Source: Eriocheir sinensis (Eukaryota > Arthropoda > Malacostraca > Decapoda > Varunidae). From it: 64,000 nucleotides of DNA. This document shows, in pieces, positions 34,933 to 45,889 of this stretch. Made by a program: the position numbers and the translations under genes. The stretch spans positions 5,277,274-5,341,273 of the forward strand of contig NC_066535.1 in NCBI RefSeq assembly GCF_024679095.1, read 5' to 3'. The first letter of the stretch is position 1; each line of letters starts with the position of its first letter. Below the pieces are notes generated by a model. That model searched no databases. It worked only from the letters and a program-made list of their open reading frames with translations, and was not told where the DNA came from.

Positions 34933-35139
34933 AAAACGATCCTGTGTTGCGAAATTTTGTGTTAGGGGATAGTGTTGCTTAAGTGTTGCTGCGGTGTAGA
35001 TTTACCATTGTTTTCTCTTATAAATACCTTCAAGTTATGCTAATCTTTCCTTTCTCCTGTCTCTTTTCTCAACAGGTGGGTTCCGTGCCTGGCAGAGTCG
35101 TGTGGATTAAGGTAAATGTGTGTGTCTGATTATCGCTGT

Positions 35140-35235
35140 TGTTAGTGGTGGTGGAGATGGTAATGATAGTGGTGTTGGTGGTGGTGGTAATAATAGTGGT
35201 GGTGGTGGTGATTGTGTTGGTGGTGATGGTGGTTG
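35140..35235. repeat. (GGT)n-rich region
   Basis: GTG/GGT units with GAT and TAAT interruptions. Confidence 0.85.
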
Positions 35236-35358
35236 TTTTGTTATTATCCAAAGAGCTGGAGAGTAGGAGGAAAATATAAAAGTGCCTAAAACTATGAGAA
35301 ATATTCAAATGTACACAAATTTCACCATGCAACAACGCCATCCGCTCCACCTTATTGT

Positions 35359-35391
<33 letters not shown>

Positions 35392-35394
35392 CAT

Positions 35395-35441
<47 letters not shown>

Positions 35442-35452
35442 TTACTACTACC
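35359..35452. repeat. (TAC)n trinucleotide repeat
   Basis: ACT/TAC units with a few ATT and CCA variants over about 94 nt. Confidence 0.97.
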
Positions 35453-35673
35453 GCTGCTTCCTTCCTCCCTTCTCTTCCTTCCTACCTGTTGTGCTACCTT
35501 CATCAAATTAATTACCACACCAGGAAGTCACATTTGTCACGTCTGCACTCACGCAAGACTTAAAGACACTCCTTTCTAATCTCACGGAAATGTATGCGAA
35601 GGAGGGCACAAGGGTGAGAAGAATGGGCCCCTCACCACACGAGCTTCCGTTTAGGCCGAGGAATAGGCGAATG

Positions 35674-35675
<2 letters not shown>

Positions 35676-35716
<41 letters not shown>
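35676..35716. repeat. (GT)n microsatellite
   Basis: About 41 nt of GT followed by a short GGT run. Confidence 0.97.
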
Positions 35717-35717
<1 letters not shown>

Positions 35718-35824
35718 TGGTGGTGTCTCTTGAATACCGTTTTCATTACGTAGAGAAGAAAGTGCGGGAGTTCGGGAGATTAGCCATTGTTTCCCCCTTC
35801 TTCTTACCACCTCAGTTGAGCCTC

Positions 35825-36110
35825 TACTCTTCCTCCTCCTCCTCCTCCTATTCTTCTTAATACTATTGCTACTGCTACTATGCTACCCACTCTCTCTCCC
35901 TCCTTTTTTTGCTCATCGTTTTCCTTCTCCTCCTCCTCTTTCCTTCTTTCTTGAACTAACTACTTCTTCCTTCTCGTTTTCTACAACTCCTCCTTCTCCT
36001 CTTTATTTTTTTTCTCCATGATCAAGTCAATACCTCTTCTCTTCCTCCTCATTTTATTATTTCTTCCTTCTTGTTTGCCTCCTCCTCCTTCTCTGCCTCC
36101 ATCTCCTAAT
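35825..36110. repeat. pyrimidine-rich tract with CTC and CTTC units
   Basis: CCTCCTC runs and TTCTTCCTTCT words. No gene is seen. Confidence 0.7.
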
Positions 36111-36133
36111 TTGTGGTTTTAACTGGGATAACA

Positions 36134-36134
<1 letters not shown>

Positions 36135-36197
<63 letters not shown>
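36135..36197. repeat. (GT)n microsatellite
   Basis: About 63 nt of uninterrupted GT. Confidence 0.98.
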
Positions 36198-36200
<3 letters not shown>

Positions 36201-36288
36201 TTTGTGGTTTTAACTTTGACGGCTACTTATATGGTTTGTGTGTTTGTGTGTGTATTTTCGTCTTGTTATGGTGCGTCAGTCAGCCTGT

Positions 36289-36355
36289 CACGTGACCTCA
36301 ATACCACGCTGGGGATGAGTCACGGCCTTCGTCATCCGCCACACCAGCCGGAAGT
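36289..36355. promoter_or_regulatory. E-box / AP-1 / ETS motif cluster
   Basis: CACGTG (36289-36294), TGAGTCA (36316-36322) and CCGGAAGT (36348-36355) lie within 67 bp in unique, non-repetitive sequence. These are textbook cores for bHLH, AP-1 and ETS factors. Enhancer function is only an inference. Confidence 0.25.
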
Positions 36356-36562
36356 CTCTCATCACCCCATCACGCCTCACGCCTCGGCCCAATTACACGC
36401 ATCTTAATAGCCGCCAATTATCGCCTCTTCAATTAACGCCATCTCTATTTTTTTTTCTAAGCTGTTTTGATATTTTTTTTTCCACGTAAACTGTTGATAT
36501 ATTTACTACTCTTCGCTATCTGTCTGGCAAGGCGTTCCTGGTGTTCGTGGGTGTTGATTTTT

Positions 36563-36745
36563 CTCTCTTACAGTAAAGGAAGCAGCTCAAGACCAGAACA
36601 ACAACTAATAATGAGAAGAAAAAAGCCCGCTAATCACTTCCACTATAAAAATGAGTTCAAAAGAGTGGCCAAAAGAGAGGTCATTTTCGGGAGGAGAGGT
36701 GTCTGGATACTCTCCTCTTGATGTGAGAGCGAAAGGAATATGAGA
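36563..36745 (-). pseudogene. LINE 3' end: ORF2 C-terminal remnant and tail (family A)
   Basis: On the minus strand a short remnant reads SHIKRRVSRHLSSRK and stops at 36681-36683. This resembles the last residues after the reverse transcriptase domain of many non-LTR retrotransposons, where a conserved basic RRVxRHL stretch precedes the stop. Downstream on the minus strand comes a degenerate A/T-rich 3' UTR ending in CTTGAGCTGCTTCC and TTTACTGT. The same terminal word is found at 41160 (opposite orientation) and 47135. The element is truncated at its 5' end and has no functional domains left. Confidence 0.65.
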
Positions 36746-36772
36746 AAGAGAGAAAAAAGTACGTAAGCTATG

Positions 36773-36843
36773 GCGTTCTTTATGGAGGGCGACAATTCTA
36801 AGGAGCCGAGAGGAATGCAGGAGATTCTAACGAGAGGCTGACT
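36773..36843. repeat. direct duplication, copy 1 (~72 bp)
   Basis: The last 43 bp (36801-36843) are identical to 37458-37500, and the preceding ~28 bp match with several substitutions. Shared words include AGGAGCCGAGAGGAATGCAG. The copies lie 657 bp apart in direct orientation. Confidence 0.93.
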
Positions 36844-36849
36844 TTATAC

Positions 36850-37425
36850 TTCTTTTTCACTTTCCTTACCTTACTTTATTTTTTTTCTCCATCCTTCTTC
36901 CCCTCCTTCCTTCCTACCTTTTTTTTCATCTACCTACTTTCCTTTCCCTTCACTTACCTACCTACTTACCTACAGTATAAAGAATGCACTCTTATCATGC
37001 ACCCCGTTTTAACCCCTAATCTTAGCTATTACTCTACTCTAAATACGAATATAATGTACTACTATTATTCACGCTAGCATAATATAGTAAACTTGAATAG
37101 ATGTTACTAGGACAGATGCAAAAGCTAGGACCAAAAGAGAATGAAAAACAAGTAATGGTTTCGTTTCGTTTCGTTTATATGGACGAGGACTAGAAGGAGT
37201 ACGAAGACAAGGAGGAGAATAACAAGGAAAAATGAGGAGTAATAAAAAGAAGGAACAGGAACATAAAAACCAGTAACAGCAACAACAGGAGCAAAAGCAG
37301 TAGGAGCAGGGAGGTGGACTGGGGGTCAGGAGGGGGCAGGAGAAGGGAGGGCGGCGGCCTATAAAATCAAACTTGTAAACCCAAAGGCTGCTCGCTCCCT
37401 GGCAAGTGATTTATGAGAGGCACGG
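36850..37425. other. mixed sequence between the two duplicated segments
   Basis: Contains TACC-type units near 36950-36975, a (TTCGT)n run at 37160-37177 and purine-rich DNA. No gene is seen. Confidence 0.5.
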
Positions 37426-37428
37426 AGA

Positions 37429-37500
37429 GGCGTCCTTTATGGCGAGCGGCAGTTCCAAGGAGCCGAGAGGAATGCAGGAGATTCTAACGAGAGGCTGACT
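37429..37500. repeat. direct duplication, copy 2 (~72 bp)
   Basis: Matches 36773-36843 with 43 identical bases at its right end, and is followed by a short (GACT)n run. Confidence 0.93.
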
Positions 37501-37549
37501 GACTGACTGACTGGCTGACCGACCGACTTTTTACAGCACGTGGGCACCT

Positions 37550-37900
37550 GAAGAGAATGTAAGGAAGGGAGGGATGGAGGGAAGAAGGAAGGATGAAATG
37601 AAAGGAAGAATGGTAGGGAGGTAATATAAGAGAGGGAGAAAGAAAGAAAGGAGAGTAGGAAGGAAGGGAGGCAGGCAGGCAGGTAGGTAGGTATAGGTAA
37701 ATGAAAAGAAAGGAAAATAGGTACATGAAAAAAGGTAGAAAGGAAGGAGGGAAGGAATGATGTAAAAAATAAATAAAGTAAGATAAGGAAAGTGAAAAAG
37801 AAGAAAAGTAGGTAGATGAAAAAAGAAGATAGGAAGAAAGGAAGGCTAGAGGAAAGAAATAAAGTTAGGTTAGGAAGTTGGGAAGTATAAATAAAAAAAA
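37550..37900. repeat. purine-rich GGAAGGAA tract with GGCA/GGTA units
   Basis: AAGGAAGG words with short (GGCA)n and (GGTA)n runs at 37668-37695, and repeated GGTA(C/G)ATGAAAAAAG words at 37720 and 37810. Minus-strand Phe/Leu/Ser frames are artefacts. Confidence 0.8.
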
Positions 37901-38043
37901 AAACGAACGATGAGTCAAAGGAAAAAAAATTGAAGACGTCCTGAGTCACAGCCAATAAAAAAAAAAAAACACTAGAATAAGGATACGCGATGATTTAGAA
38001 TGGCTCACCTCCAAGGCCGTGTGTGCATATAAACATAATATAT

Positions 38044-38160
<117 letters not shown>

Positions 38161-38353
38161 GCATCAAAAGAATAAATGTTTAAAGGTTAGCATCACTCAA
38201 GACAAAACTGGAGACTCCCTGGGGAACACACCTGGACGGCCCTCCACCGCCTTACCTGGCAGGTGGTAAAGACGCGTGTATGGTGGTGTGGTGGTGACGC
38301 GGCGAGGGACAGACAGACAGACAGAAAAAGTGACAGACAGGTTTATATGCATG

Positions 38354-38521
<168 letters not shown>

Positions 38522-38529
38522 GCTTTTTA

Positions 38530-38975
38530 GGAAGTTCACTAAAGAAATTTATGAATTACTTTATACTACGACTGAAAGACAATATATTACTTTTTTAGAG
38601 GGAGAATGTAGTTACAGAAATCTTGCATTGAAACAAGAAGCGCACTAATGAAGCAAACCCAACACAACTGCGTCTTACCCAAACTTTTATGGAGACTGAT
38701 TGTTAACAGAAAAAAATTAAGTATCCCAAGATCCCAGGCAATTAAAGTCCCCCGTTAGGCCTGAATGTGCTGACGGCGGCGAGGCGGTGGCGGGACCCCG
38801 TCCTTGATAAAAGCTACAATTGTATTTTTTAACACAGGCCTAAGAAGGTAAAGCAGGAAGAGTCAAAGCGACACTGTTATATGTTCCTCCATTAACACCG
38901 ATGTAAATCACTTAGGAGGAACAAAGTCAAATAATCTTAGTTAATGAGACGTTTCGTAAAGTGTTTGCATTAGAT
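38530..38975. other. unique-looking AT-rich sequence
   Basis: No gene is recognised. Confidence 0.5.
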
Positions 38976-38979
38976 TAAT

Positions 38980-39545
38980 GTGCTGGTGGCCTGATGTCCT
39001 TCCGTCTCGTGTGGATTCAAGTTTATAAAAAAGATTATAAAAAGACTATTAAGATTATGAAGATTATGAAAAAGTAAAAAATTATGCAACAATACAGCTT
39101 ATTTGGTGTATTAAACGTTTCGGGAATTGAATAAATAGTTCTGACAGTTTGATATCATTGTTTAGGGGTCAGTTATCATATAGTTCCAAGTAATTATCAT
39201 GAGCAATAATATTATGTAATTCATTTTGCTGTCGTAAGGTTGCGTTTTGCTCCTCGTGTTGTTGATTGCTGGTATTAGATATTGTGAGTTTTGTATTCGT
39301 AGCCTGATACCCTTCCGTCTTGTGGTCTGTTTCTGCATTACTCCACGCATGTAAGGTGTGTTAAAACTGTATTCAGATCATGTGTTGCTGTAACGTTGTC
39401 TTGTCTCTCGTTGGTATCAAGTAAAGAATGGAGAGCTTGATAGCCTTTCGTTTATGACCAGTTTCGCTACAGGCCCACACAGTTAGTGCGTCTCTGGGGC
39501 TCTGTCTTGTTCATGTGCCGCCGTAAGATTGTTTTGTCTTCTGTG
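38980..39545. repeat. degenerate tandem array, ~130-158-bp unit
   Basis: TGCTGTCGTAAGGTTG-like words occur near 39227, 39385 and 39515. GCCTGAT(A/G)(T/C)CCTTCCGTCT words occur near 38990 and 39301, 311 bp or about two units apart, with a weaker GATAGCCTTTCGT near 39439. The copies are old, so unit borders are approximate. Confidence 0.6.
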
Positions 39546-40300
39546 CCTTGCCGCGACGCCCATCCCTCGGTGACCACAGGAACGCCGCTGACCGTCCTTG
39601 TTGTGGCGGGGTGACGGCGACCACACCCTCTCCCTCATTCCCAATCGGTCACTCTCACTTGCTGGTTCAGTCGAGCACCCATTCGATTACTTTTCGTTTC
39701 TCTTTCATTCTCACTCACTGGCTCGCTCTTACTCAGTCCCTTTCACCTGCTTTCTCCTGCCCCTGCTGTTTCGTTAATGTTTAAGTTGTGGTTGTTGTCT
39801 GGTGATCGTTTTCATGCTATTATGCGAAGTTAGTTATTGACTGACGCTTATGAAAGTTACTCAATCCGTCAGTTCGCGAATCAGCCAGTCATCCACACGC
39901 TCATTTACCCACTCACCCACTTACCCATTCACCCATCCACTGACTCACTCACTCACTCTCTCCCTCACTCCCTCCCTTATATCCCCAACTAATTCATTCT
40001 TCTCATTGTTACTTGTTCGCGTTATATCACACACCCATCCACACAATCGCTTCCATTTGCATGTCATCTAAACCTCCATCGTTTCGCTCACTTTCTCTCC
40101 TTTCTTATCCTTCACGCCCCGCACGAGAGCACCCAAGACAGGTGGCCACAACGCTGATTGGGGAGGGTTTGATGGCTTACCTGACCGCACTTGAAGGAGG
40201 AGAGAAACGAAGCGAGATAATGTGTGGCAGGCCTACTGAAGCGTGGTTGTCGATAATTGTGAATACTAGGCACTAACGCTGTAGTAGTAGGGTGGGATAG
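39546..40300. other. mixed sequence with TCACTCAC words
   Basis: Degenerate CACT/CACC tetranucleotide content lies near 39900-39975. No gene is recognised. Confidence 0.5.
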
Positions 40301-40306
40301 ACAGAT

Positions 40307-40311
<5 letters not shown>

Positions 40312-40342
<31 letters not shown>
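40312..40342. repeat. (GA)n microsatellite
   Basis: About 31 nt of GA on the + strand. Confidence 0.97.
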
Positions 40343-40346
<4 letters not shown>

Positions 40347-40448
40347 AAGACAAGACCTCGTAGGCAGCGTAGACTACCCCATCTGACACTAAAAGAGGTG
40401 GAGTAGGCGGGCCAAAGAGAAGCCGCCAGTGTGTTTTAATTCCGAGCC

Positions 40449-40509
40449 GATTCCTCCTCCTCCTCCTCCTCCTCTTCCTCCTCCTCCTCCTCCTCCTCCT
40501 CCTCCTCCT
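40449..40509. repeat. (TCC)n trinucleotide repeat
   Basis: About 61 nt of CTC/TCC with one TTCC interruption. Confidence 0.97.
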
Positions 40510-40930
40510 GCAGGTTACGGGGTGTAGGAGTGGGAAAGAGGCTCATAAAATCTACAATTGTAATCGCTTAACTGTGCCTCTCCGCCTCACTGGACTGCAA
40601 GCACTCTGATGTTTTTTTCTCTTTCTTTTATTCTCTTTTTTTTTTACTCTCTTGTTTTTCTCTCTAAGACAAGGCGCCATAAAAAGGAGGTAGCTACTCG
40701 TAAAACGGCAATTCTAATGGACGCTCTTTTTTTGCTTTTTCTTCTTTCTTCGCTATTTTTTTTCGTTCTGTTTTTCTTCTCTTCGTTTTCCTTTGCTCCT
40801 CCTGTTGCTCCGTCTTCTATCACTTTCCGTTTTATTTTACTTCCTTCTCCTTTTGTGCCTCGTTATAATGGATGATTCTTAGCGTTATCATCATCCTTTT
40901 CTTCTTTTCTTCCTACTGTCTTTTTTTTTT
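40510..40930. other. T-rich sequence, no gene recognised
   Basis: T homopolymers and CTT words. Frames are composition artefacts. Confidence 0.5.
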
Positions 40931-40969
40931 TTTCCTTTTTCTTCCCTCTAATGAGTCTAATCCCTCTCC

Positions 40970-41190
40970 TCAGAAACATCAAACAATCACGTGAGTTCGC
41001 CTATATTTCCTCCTGCCTACGACTTGAACTCTTCCAAGAGGAGAGTATTAAGACACCTCTTCACCAGGAATTGACCTCTCTTTTGACCTCTTGTTCTTTT
41101 TTTCTTTTGCCGAAGCAGCGTTTAGCGGACCTTTTTGCTGATGTTATTGTTTTTTGCCCTTGAGCTGCCTCCCATGCTGTTAAAATAAAA
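40970..41190 (+). pseudogene. LINE 3' end: ORF2 C-terminal remnant and tail (family A)
   Basis: On + the frame ending with TGA at 41072-41074 reads FPPAYDLNSSKRRVLRHL shortly before its stop. This is the typical arrangement after the reverse transcriptase domain of non-LTR elements (aromatic/Pro segment, Leu-Asn-Ser, basic KRRVxRHL). A second frame that overlaps it (40951-41163) is a shadow. The 3' tail then runs to CTTGAGCTGCCTCC near 41160 and an A-rich TAAAATAAAAA end. It shares its C-terminal motif and terminal word with 36563-36745 and its terminal word with 47133-47200. No catalytic domain remains. Confidence 0.7.
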
Positions 41191-41390
41191 ACTTCGAAAT
41201 ATCTACAACACAAGCACCACACAAGCGAATCATGAACAGCGACGTCCGTGCCTCCGCTGTTTTCTCTTCCTGTGGGGCAAACTTCCTCTCCTAAGTCAGG
41301 TCGTGCGAGGTCAAGGCTTCGCTAAGTGGTGGCTTGGCTAACCACGTCGAAGGAAATTGAATTCTGGGTCAAGATCCTCCTTCGACACTC
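41191..41390. other. short unique sequence
   Basis: Nothing recognised. Confidence 0.5.
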
Positions 41391-41394
41391 TCCC

Positions 41395-41882
41395 ACCTAT
41401 TAGACGGGCTTCTTTTTCACGTCCTCCCCCTCCTCTTTTTCTCCTCCTGTTTTATTCTACTCTGTCGTTTCCATCTCTTCGCCGTCCTCCTGTTTTCTTC
41501 TCTTCTTTCTCCTTCTTTAGTTGTCCTCCTTCTCCCCTTCTTCTTCGTCCTGTTTTTATTCTGGTCTTCCTTTTCCTCCTCTTCGTCGTCCCCTTGTTTT
41601 CCTTCTCCTTCTATACCTCCCTCTCCTGTTTTCCTTCTCCTTCTTTTGTTTTCTTGCTTTTCCTTATTCCCCTCCTTTTCCTCCCACTCCTTTGTTTTCG
41701 ATGTTTAATACTACTGAGCTACGTACTACTTCATTCTTGTTCTTCCTTTTCTCTTCCTCCTCCTGTTCATTCTTGTCCTCGTCTTCCTCTTTCTCGCCCT
41801 CCTCCTCCACCACGTCCACCGTCTTCTCTCACTCGTCTTCGTCCTCTTCTTCCTCCTCCTCCTCCTCCTCCTCCTCCTCTGG
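41395..41882. repeat. pyrimidine-rich tract ending in (CTC)n
   Basis: TCCTCCTTCTC/TTTTC words, with a CTC run at about 41848-41881. The long + frames are artefacts. Confidence 0.82.
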
Positions 41883-42029
41883 GCCGGATGGGGTGCCTGC
41901 AAGGGCCCTAATTGCGTATCCGGTAAGGTACAGAGTGATGCGAAACGGGTCAGGAATATATGTAGTGAGGGGTCGGCGAGGGCTGTTGACGAGCGTGTGT
42001 TGCTAAACGATACGGGAAGCTGAGACTGG

Positions 42030-42110
42030 ATGATGATGTCGGTGGTGGTGGTGGTGGTGATGATGGTTGTGGTGGAGGAAGGGGGTGTTGGTGGTATTGG
42101 TGTTGTGGAC
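42030..42110. repeat. (GGT)n-rich region
   Basis: GGT/GAT units with TGTTG variants. Confidence 0.85.
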
Positions 42111-42311
42111 CTACGCAGCTGATTATAAGTTTGTTTATTTCTTTGTGCATCAGATTAGTTTATGTTTGTGTGGCTGTTTGTTTGTGTAGGTTTCATGGGT
42201 CAGGCTGGGTTGGGTTGTACTGGTGACGTTCCTTGCACCTCAGCTTATATATCTGTCTTGTTTTTGTTGGTTCTCGACTTGATTTTTCTTCAAGTATCAT
42301 TCGTCGCGCTC

Positions 42312-42360
42312 GCCACACTCCCCACACATCACCACACTCCCCACACATCACCACACTCCC
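42312..42360. repeat. 19-bp tandem repeat, about 2.5 copies
   Basis: CCACACTCC starts at 42313, 42332 and 42351, giving an exact 19-bp unit. Confidence 0.95.
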
Positions 42361-43370
42361 TTTATGGCTGTGGTGGAAAAACAAGAGGAATCGATCAAAT
42401 TAAATCAAGCCAAAGAAAACACAAAACGCATCAGATTAGCCGCGCTTGTTTTCGTTTGTAGATTAATAATTGCAAACGATGGTGTTCGTGATGTTTCAAA
42501 ACTTTTTTCTAACTATATGATTCGAAAGACAATTAAATAGATAGAAATTGTTAATCATTTTGTACCCTACTGAAACTTCTTACTAAACTGTGCACTAACT
42601 ACGCACTACAACCACGCCGAGCACCTCGCCCGTGACCTCTTGAAGACAGACATTGACAGATGTTCCCCGGGTACAGACAGATGGCGGGAAAGCAACCCAG
42701 GGCAAGGCACCCAGCCAGGCCGTCAGTCAGTCCACCCAGGGGCTCCACACAGGCCGGGAAGCGATTAGGAAACCTCGATTAAGGCTCAGGTAGCAGCCGA
42801 AGAGCGAGAGTGAAAGGCAGATGGATACAAATGAGAGGTGCCTTACTCACGGCCCCCCCGAAGCGCAGTAGCGGAAATTAAGCGGTAAATGTGGGAGTGG
42901 TGCTGAGGGTGATGATAGGCTGCTGCTGCGTGCGTACGGCTTACAAAAGGGGAGGGATGAGGGATCGTGGTGTGTTCACGGAGTCTGAAAGAGAGAGTGG
43001 AGGCGGCGGGGGTCAGGGGGTTGACAAGATGCAAAGCGAGACATTTGTTTGTGTCCTGGCGGGTGAGAGGACGCGCGGTGATGGCAGCGCTGTGGCTTCC
43101 GTGCTGCGGAGGTGAAAGGCAAGACAGCAGAAAAAGGAGAGAAAGGAAAAGGTTTTGAAATGGGAGGCATTAAAAGGAAACGAAAAAATCAACACTAAAG
43201 CTTGATTCGAATCCATTAAGAAGCCATGTAACCAAGACCTTTACGTTTAGTACGCTGTGCTGCAATTCATTTCCTGTGTGCAAAATCACTTTCAAAACCT
43301 TTACGATTTGGTCTTTTTTTTGTACACATGTTGGCGATGTCACTTACTTGCCCAAATGGAGTTTTCTGCC
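42361..43370. other. unique-looking sequence, no gene recognised
   Basis: Frames of 60-75 codons on both strands are unrecognised. A purine-rich patch lies around 42985-43160. Confidence 0.45.
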
Positions 43371-43375
43371 ATTGT

Positions 43376-43720
43376 TTTTTGTTTTGTTTTTTTTACGTGC
43401 CAGCCTATAGCACCGGTAGGCTTTCTTGAGGGGCCTGGATAGTAGTCGGCCCCAGCCCGTCATGGCGCAGGCAAGTGTTTTTTTTTTATAGTGGCGCCAT
43501 CTTTTCTAGGCTCATGCCGCCCACCGGAGCTCGTTCTTGATTTACTTGAACGGTTTCCTTTAGAGTCCGGGTTGATGGGTGGTCTTCCGGACAGCATGTG
43601 GGTAGCCTTAAGCCACTCGGCGGTGACTGAAAAATCCCAGGTGGTAGCGGCGGATTCGAACCCGCATCGTCCATCACGCGGTGAATGCGGGGCCCGCACG
43701 ATAACTACTCAGCCACCTCC
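43376..43720 (-). mobile_element. tRNA-derived SINE, near full length
   Basis: On the minus strand the element starts with a tRNA-like head: A box TGGCTGAGTAGTTA (43702-43715 on +) and a perfect B box GGTTCGAATCC (43652-43662 on +). These are the internal RNA polymerase III promoter elements. A body of about 240 bp follows, with words such as CAGTCACCGCCGAGTGG and GATGGCGCCACTATA, then a conserved tail (AGGCCCCTCAAG, GGTGCTATAGGCTGGCACG) and an A-rich end at 43376-43397. A shorter relative lies at 25171-25275. From memory it resembles SINEs that are abundant in crab genomes, but I cannot verify the family name. Confidence 0.85.
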
Positions 43721-43732
43721 TACTCCTTGGTG

Positions 43733-43753
43733 CCTGGCCCTTGGTGGGCCAGG
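43733..43753. other. 8-bp hairpin just upstream of the SINE head
   Basis: CCTGGCCC and GGGCCAGG flank a 5-nt loop. It sits 13 bp outside the tRNA-like head on the minus strand's 5' side, so it may belong to a longer version of the element or to its insertion site. Confidence 0.6.
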
Positions 43754-43754
43754 A

Positions 43755-44470
43755 ACGTCGAAAGGGCTACTGGAGACCGCGTTGCCTGCCATATCCTGTT
43801 AATAGGGATTACGACACTCCGTCTTTAGGTCAATGGGTCGTGACCTCTCGATGGGCCAGCGGGTGATCAACGCAAAGGCAGACTGTCAAATGACACGCCC
43901 GGGGCTCCGTGGTAACAAGGAGCCCACCGCCACATCAGCCATACAGGTGCATCGCCCCATAATGGTCCTCCCCCACCACTTCGTCTCCCTTCTTCACCTC
44001 CCTAACCACACCGGACACGACCTTCATCCGCCGCGTGGGCTGCGAGGCGACGCAAGGACCATATTGGGCGTGTATAAGGATGCCCCGTACATGTCCCCCT
44101 GATTCTCGTTGTTGGTCTGCCGCGCACGGGGCCGCACCAGCTCGTTGTTCCGGCGCCCCGCGGTGACCGGCGGCCCTTGTCACAGGCTTTGTTACGCGTT
44201 CAGACACCTCCCAACGACTCTCTGTCATGTTTGCTTATGGACGCATCACATTGTGCTTTGGAGGTGACAAGTAAAGAACAAAACTATGGAGGAGGAGTGA
44301 AATACTTTCCTATCATTGATTTGGATACGAGATTCAGAATGTCATTTTTTTATGAGAGAAAAAGAACTTCGCATTCCTTAAAAAATTCATATACTTTTAC
44401 CGCTGTTATGACAAAAGACTATAGATATAGGGAGACTAAAATAGAGGGGTGAGCAGTTGTTTTTTTGAGT
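43755..44470. other. mixed, CpG-rich to about 44190, no gene recognised
   Basis: Overlapping 89- to 97-codon frames are open on both strands between 43833 and 44228, which argues against either being real. From 44230 it becomes AT-rich. Confidence 0.4.
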
Positions 44471-44560
44471 AAAGAACTCCAGAATGGCTTCGTTGCATGG
44501 TTGTGGACCTAGTTAAGGTTTTGATACTTTATTTCTTATCTTGGAACTCTGAAGTTTTGA

Positions 44561-44839
44561 CAGAGGAACTCAGTATTCGTGGCCGTCATCTTTGTCGTCG
44601 TCGGTTATTTCAGCGTCCTCGTCCCCCTCGTCGTGGTCGTTGCCGTGTGCACCAACAAGGGTCATCCCCACAAGGTCAAGGCGTCGTCCTCACCGTCATA
44701 CAATCCCCACCCGTTACCTGCCCCCTTTCCCTCCCTGCCCCCCTTTTCCTCCTCCTCCTCCCCTTCCCTCCCTTCTCACCGTGCCACCCTGCGTCACCCT
44801 ATCCCTCCTTGCATCACATGCGCCACTCCTTCGCCTTAA
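44561..44839 (+). CDS. possible exon encoding a transmembrane segment and cytoplasmic tail (weak)
   Basis: The frame opens after a TGA at 44558 and an AG at 44572-44573 could be a splice acceptor. It encodes a hydrophobic stretch of about 22 residues (VAVIFVVVGYFSVLVPLVVV), then a Cys and a basic, polar segment (CTNKGHPHKVKASSSPSYNP), then Pro/Ser-rich sequence to a TAA at 44837-44839. Hydrophobic span followed by positive charges is the usual order at the cytoplasmic side of a single-pass membrane protein. The third codon position is strongly C/G-biased here. Against it: the stretch is rich in GTC repeats, the acceptor lacks a good pyrimidine tract, and the tail runs into pyrimidine low complexity. 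No family is recognised. Confidence 0.25.
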   Translation, partial: QRNSVFVAVIFVVVGYFSVLVPLVVVVAVCTNKGHPHKVKASSSPSYNPHPLPAPFPSLPPFSSSSSPSLPSHRATLRHPIPPCITCATPSP

Positions 44840-44977
44840 CGTAAGTCCATCACCCTGACGGCTCTTACGGAGGGAGGAAGAGAGGGAGGGAGATAGGTGG
44901 TAAGGAAGTGGGCATTCATCTCGTGTGTCTTGCTCATGTTAGCCTGATATTCACCTTGTTATGGCTTGGAGTTATGT

Positions 44978-44980
<3 letters not shown>

Positions 44981-45048
<68 letters not shown>
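44981..45048. repeat. (CA)n microsatellite
   Basis: About 68 nt of uninterrupted CA. Confidence 0.98.
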
Positions 45049-45050
<2 letters not shown>

Positions 45051-45157
45051 CCTTTGGCACATACTTGCTTTTAACACCTATTTTCTTATCGCCTTAGAAG
45101 CAGCATGATGTGGGCGTTGTTTTTTGCATATATTTTTTTGCTTAGCTTTTAATCTGC

Positions 45158-45160
<3 letters not shown>

Positions 45161-45234
<74 letters not shown>
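45161..45234. repeat. (CA)n microsatellite
   Basis: A second CA run of about 74 nt, only 112 bp after the previous one. Confidence 0.98.
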
Positions 45235-45235
<1 letters not shown>

Positions 45236-45239
45236 CCCC

Positions 45240-45886
<647 letters not shown>

Positions 45887-45889
45887 ATG

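Noticed and set aside
36773..37500. LTR retrotransposon with 72-bp LTRs
   Set aside because: The direct repeats do not start TG and end CA, the interior has no gag/pol or primer binding site, and 657 bp spacing is too short for a typical element.
37862..37876. TTAGG arthropod telomere repeat
   Set aside because: Only two GTTAG-type words are present (GTTAGGTTAGG). There is no array.
40951..41163. 70-codon + strand gene
   Set aside because: It is a shadow frame of a decayed LINE 3' end. The homologous KRRVLRHL reading lies in another frame and stops at 41074.
43643..43720. Functional tRNA gene on the minus strand
   Set aside because: A and B boxes are present but the ends do not form a proper acceptor stem, and the homology continues into a body and A-rich tail shared with 25171-25275. 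It is the head of a SINE.
43833..44228. Genes on either strand in the CpG-rich block
   Set aside because: Frames on both strands are open over the same bases and neither is recognisable. CpG-rich DNA with few stops explains both.
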